Source of the DNA: Pseudomonadales bacterium
GTDB lineage: Bacteria; Pseudomonadota; Gammaproteobacteria; Pseudomonadales; Pseudohongiellaceae
NCBI GenBank assembly: GCA_022821865.1
Contig: JAJECW010000069.1
Span: 1 to 34,048 of the forward strand
Direction: 5' to 3'
Length of the DNA: 34,048 nucleotides
Position numbers and translations under genes: made by a program. The notes under the pieces were generated by a model that saw nothing but the letters and a program-made list of their open reading frames with translations, ran no database searches and was not told where the DNA came from. Positions 34,030-34,048 of the stretch are shown here, one piece after another. Each line of letters starts with the position of its first letter. Position 1 is the stretch's first letter.

Positions 34030-34048
34030 TTAGCGTTTTGCGCCCGGC

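Overview
The window is GC-rich, densely coding chromosomal DNA from a gammaproteobacterium. The evidence is gene order: mrdA-mrdB-rlpA-dacA-lipB-lipA on the left, and cspD / clpS-clpA / infA on the right, both arrangements familiar from that class. Abundant TonB-dependent receptors suggest a free-living, nutrient-scavenging Gram-negative. No species can be named from the sequence alone.

Layout. 0.3-8.0 kb (+): rod-shape and septal peptidoglycan genes (PBP2, RodA, RlpA, D,D-carboxypeptidase) run into lipoate synthesis (lipB, lipA) and an uncharacterised membrane protein, mostly with overlapping or near-touching ends. 8.0-23.5 kb: an accessory metabolic island of two divergent gene sets. It holds a nitrilase-superfamily hydrolase and a DUF1330 protein (-); an exported DUF1838 protein and an exported VOC protein (+); a minus-strand operon of TonB receptor, Tat-exported flavin amine oxidase, FAD-linked oxidase and alpha/beta hydrolase, preceded by a CpcT-like exported protein; and a plus-strand set of a second, paralogous TonB receptor, two VOC proteins and an MFS transporter. 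Together these look like outer-membrane uptake, oxidation, hydrolysis and inner-membrane transport of an unidentified organic substrate. A perfect 18-bp palindrome overlaps both -35 elements of the central divergent promoter.

23.5-28.6 kb: molybdopterin genes moaC-moaD-moaE, a cold-shock-domain gene, clpS-clpA and infA, interrupted by palindromic repeats. 28.8-31.9 kb: a solitary tRNA-Ile(GAU) followed 24 bp later by a DUF1080 protein, then a third TonB receptor. 32.0-34.0 kb: a deleted parD-parE toxin-antitoxin remnant, a BamE-like lipoprotein and an intact AbrB-PIN toxin-antitoxin pair.

The most unusual sequence structure is repetitive. A family of about 67-154 bp elements (five copies) has short terminal inverted repeats and matching 4-bp target duplications, and is built from up to five stacked hairpins. 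Copies differ by loss or exchange of whole hairpins, and paired substitutions preserve the stems. This looks like a structured MITE, possibly moved by an IS5-type transposase. One copy sits exactly between clpS and clpA, with its target duplication containing the clpS stop codon. A second family of nested palindromes shows the same loss of an internal hairpin block, and a third REP-like family is scattered between genes.
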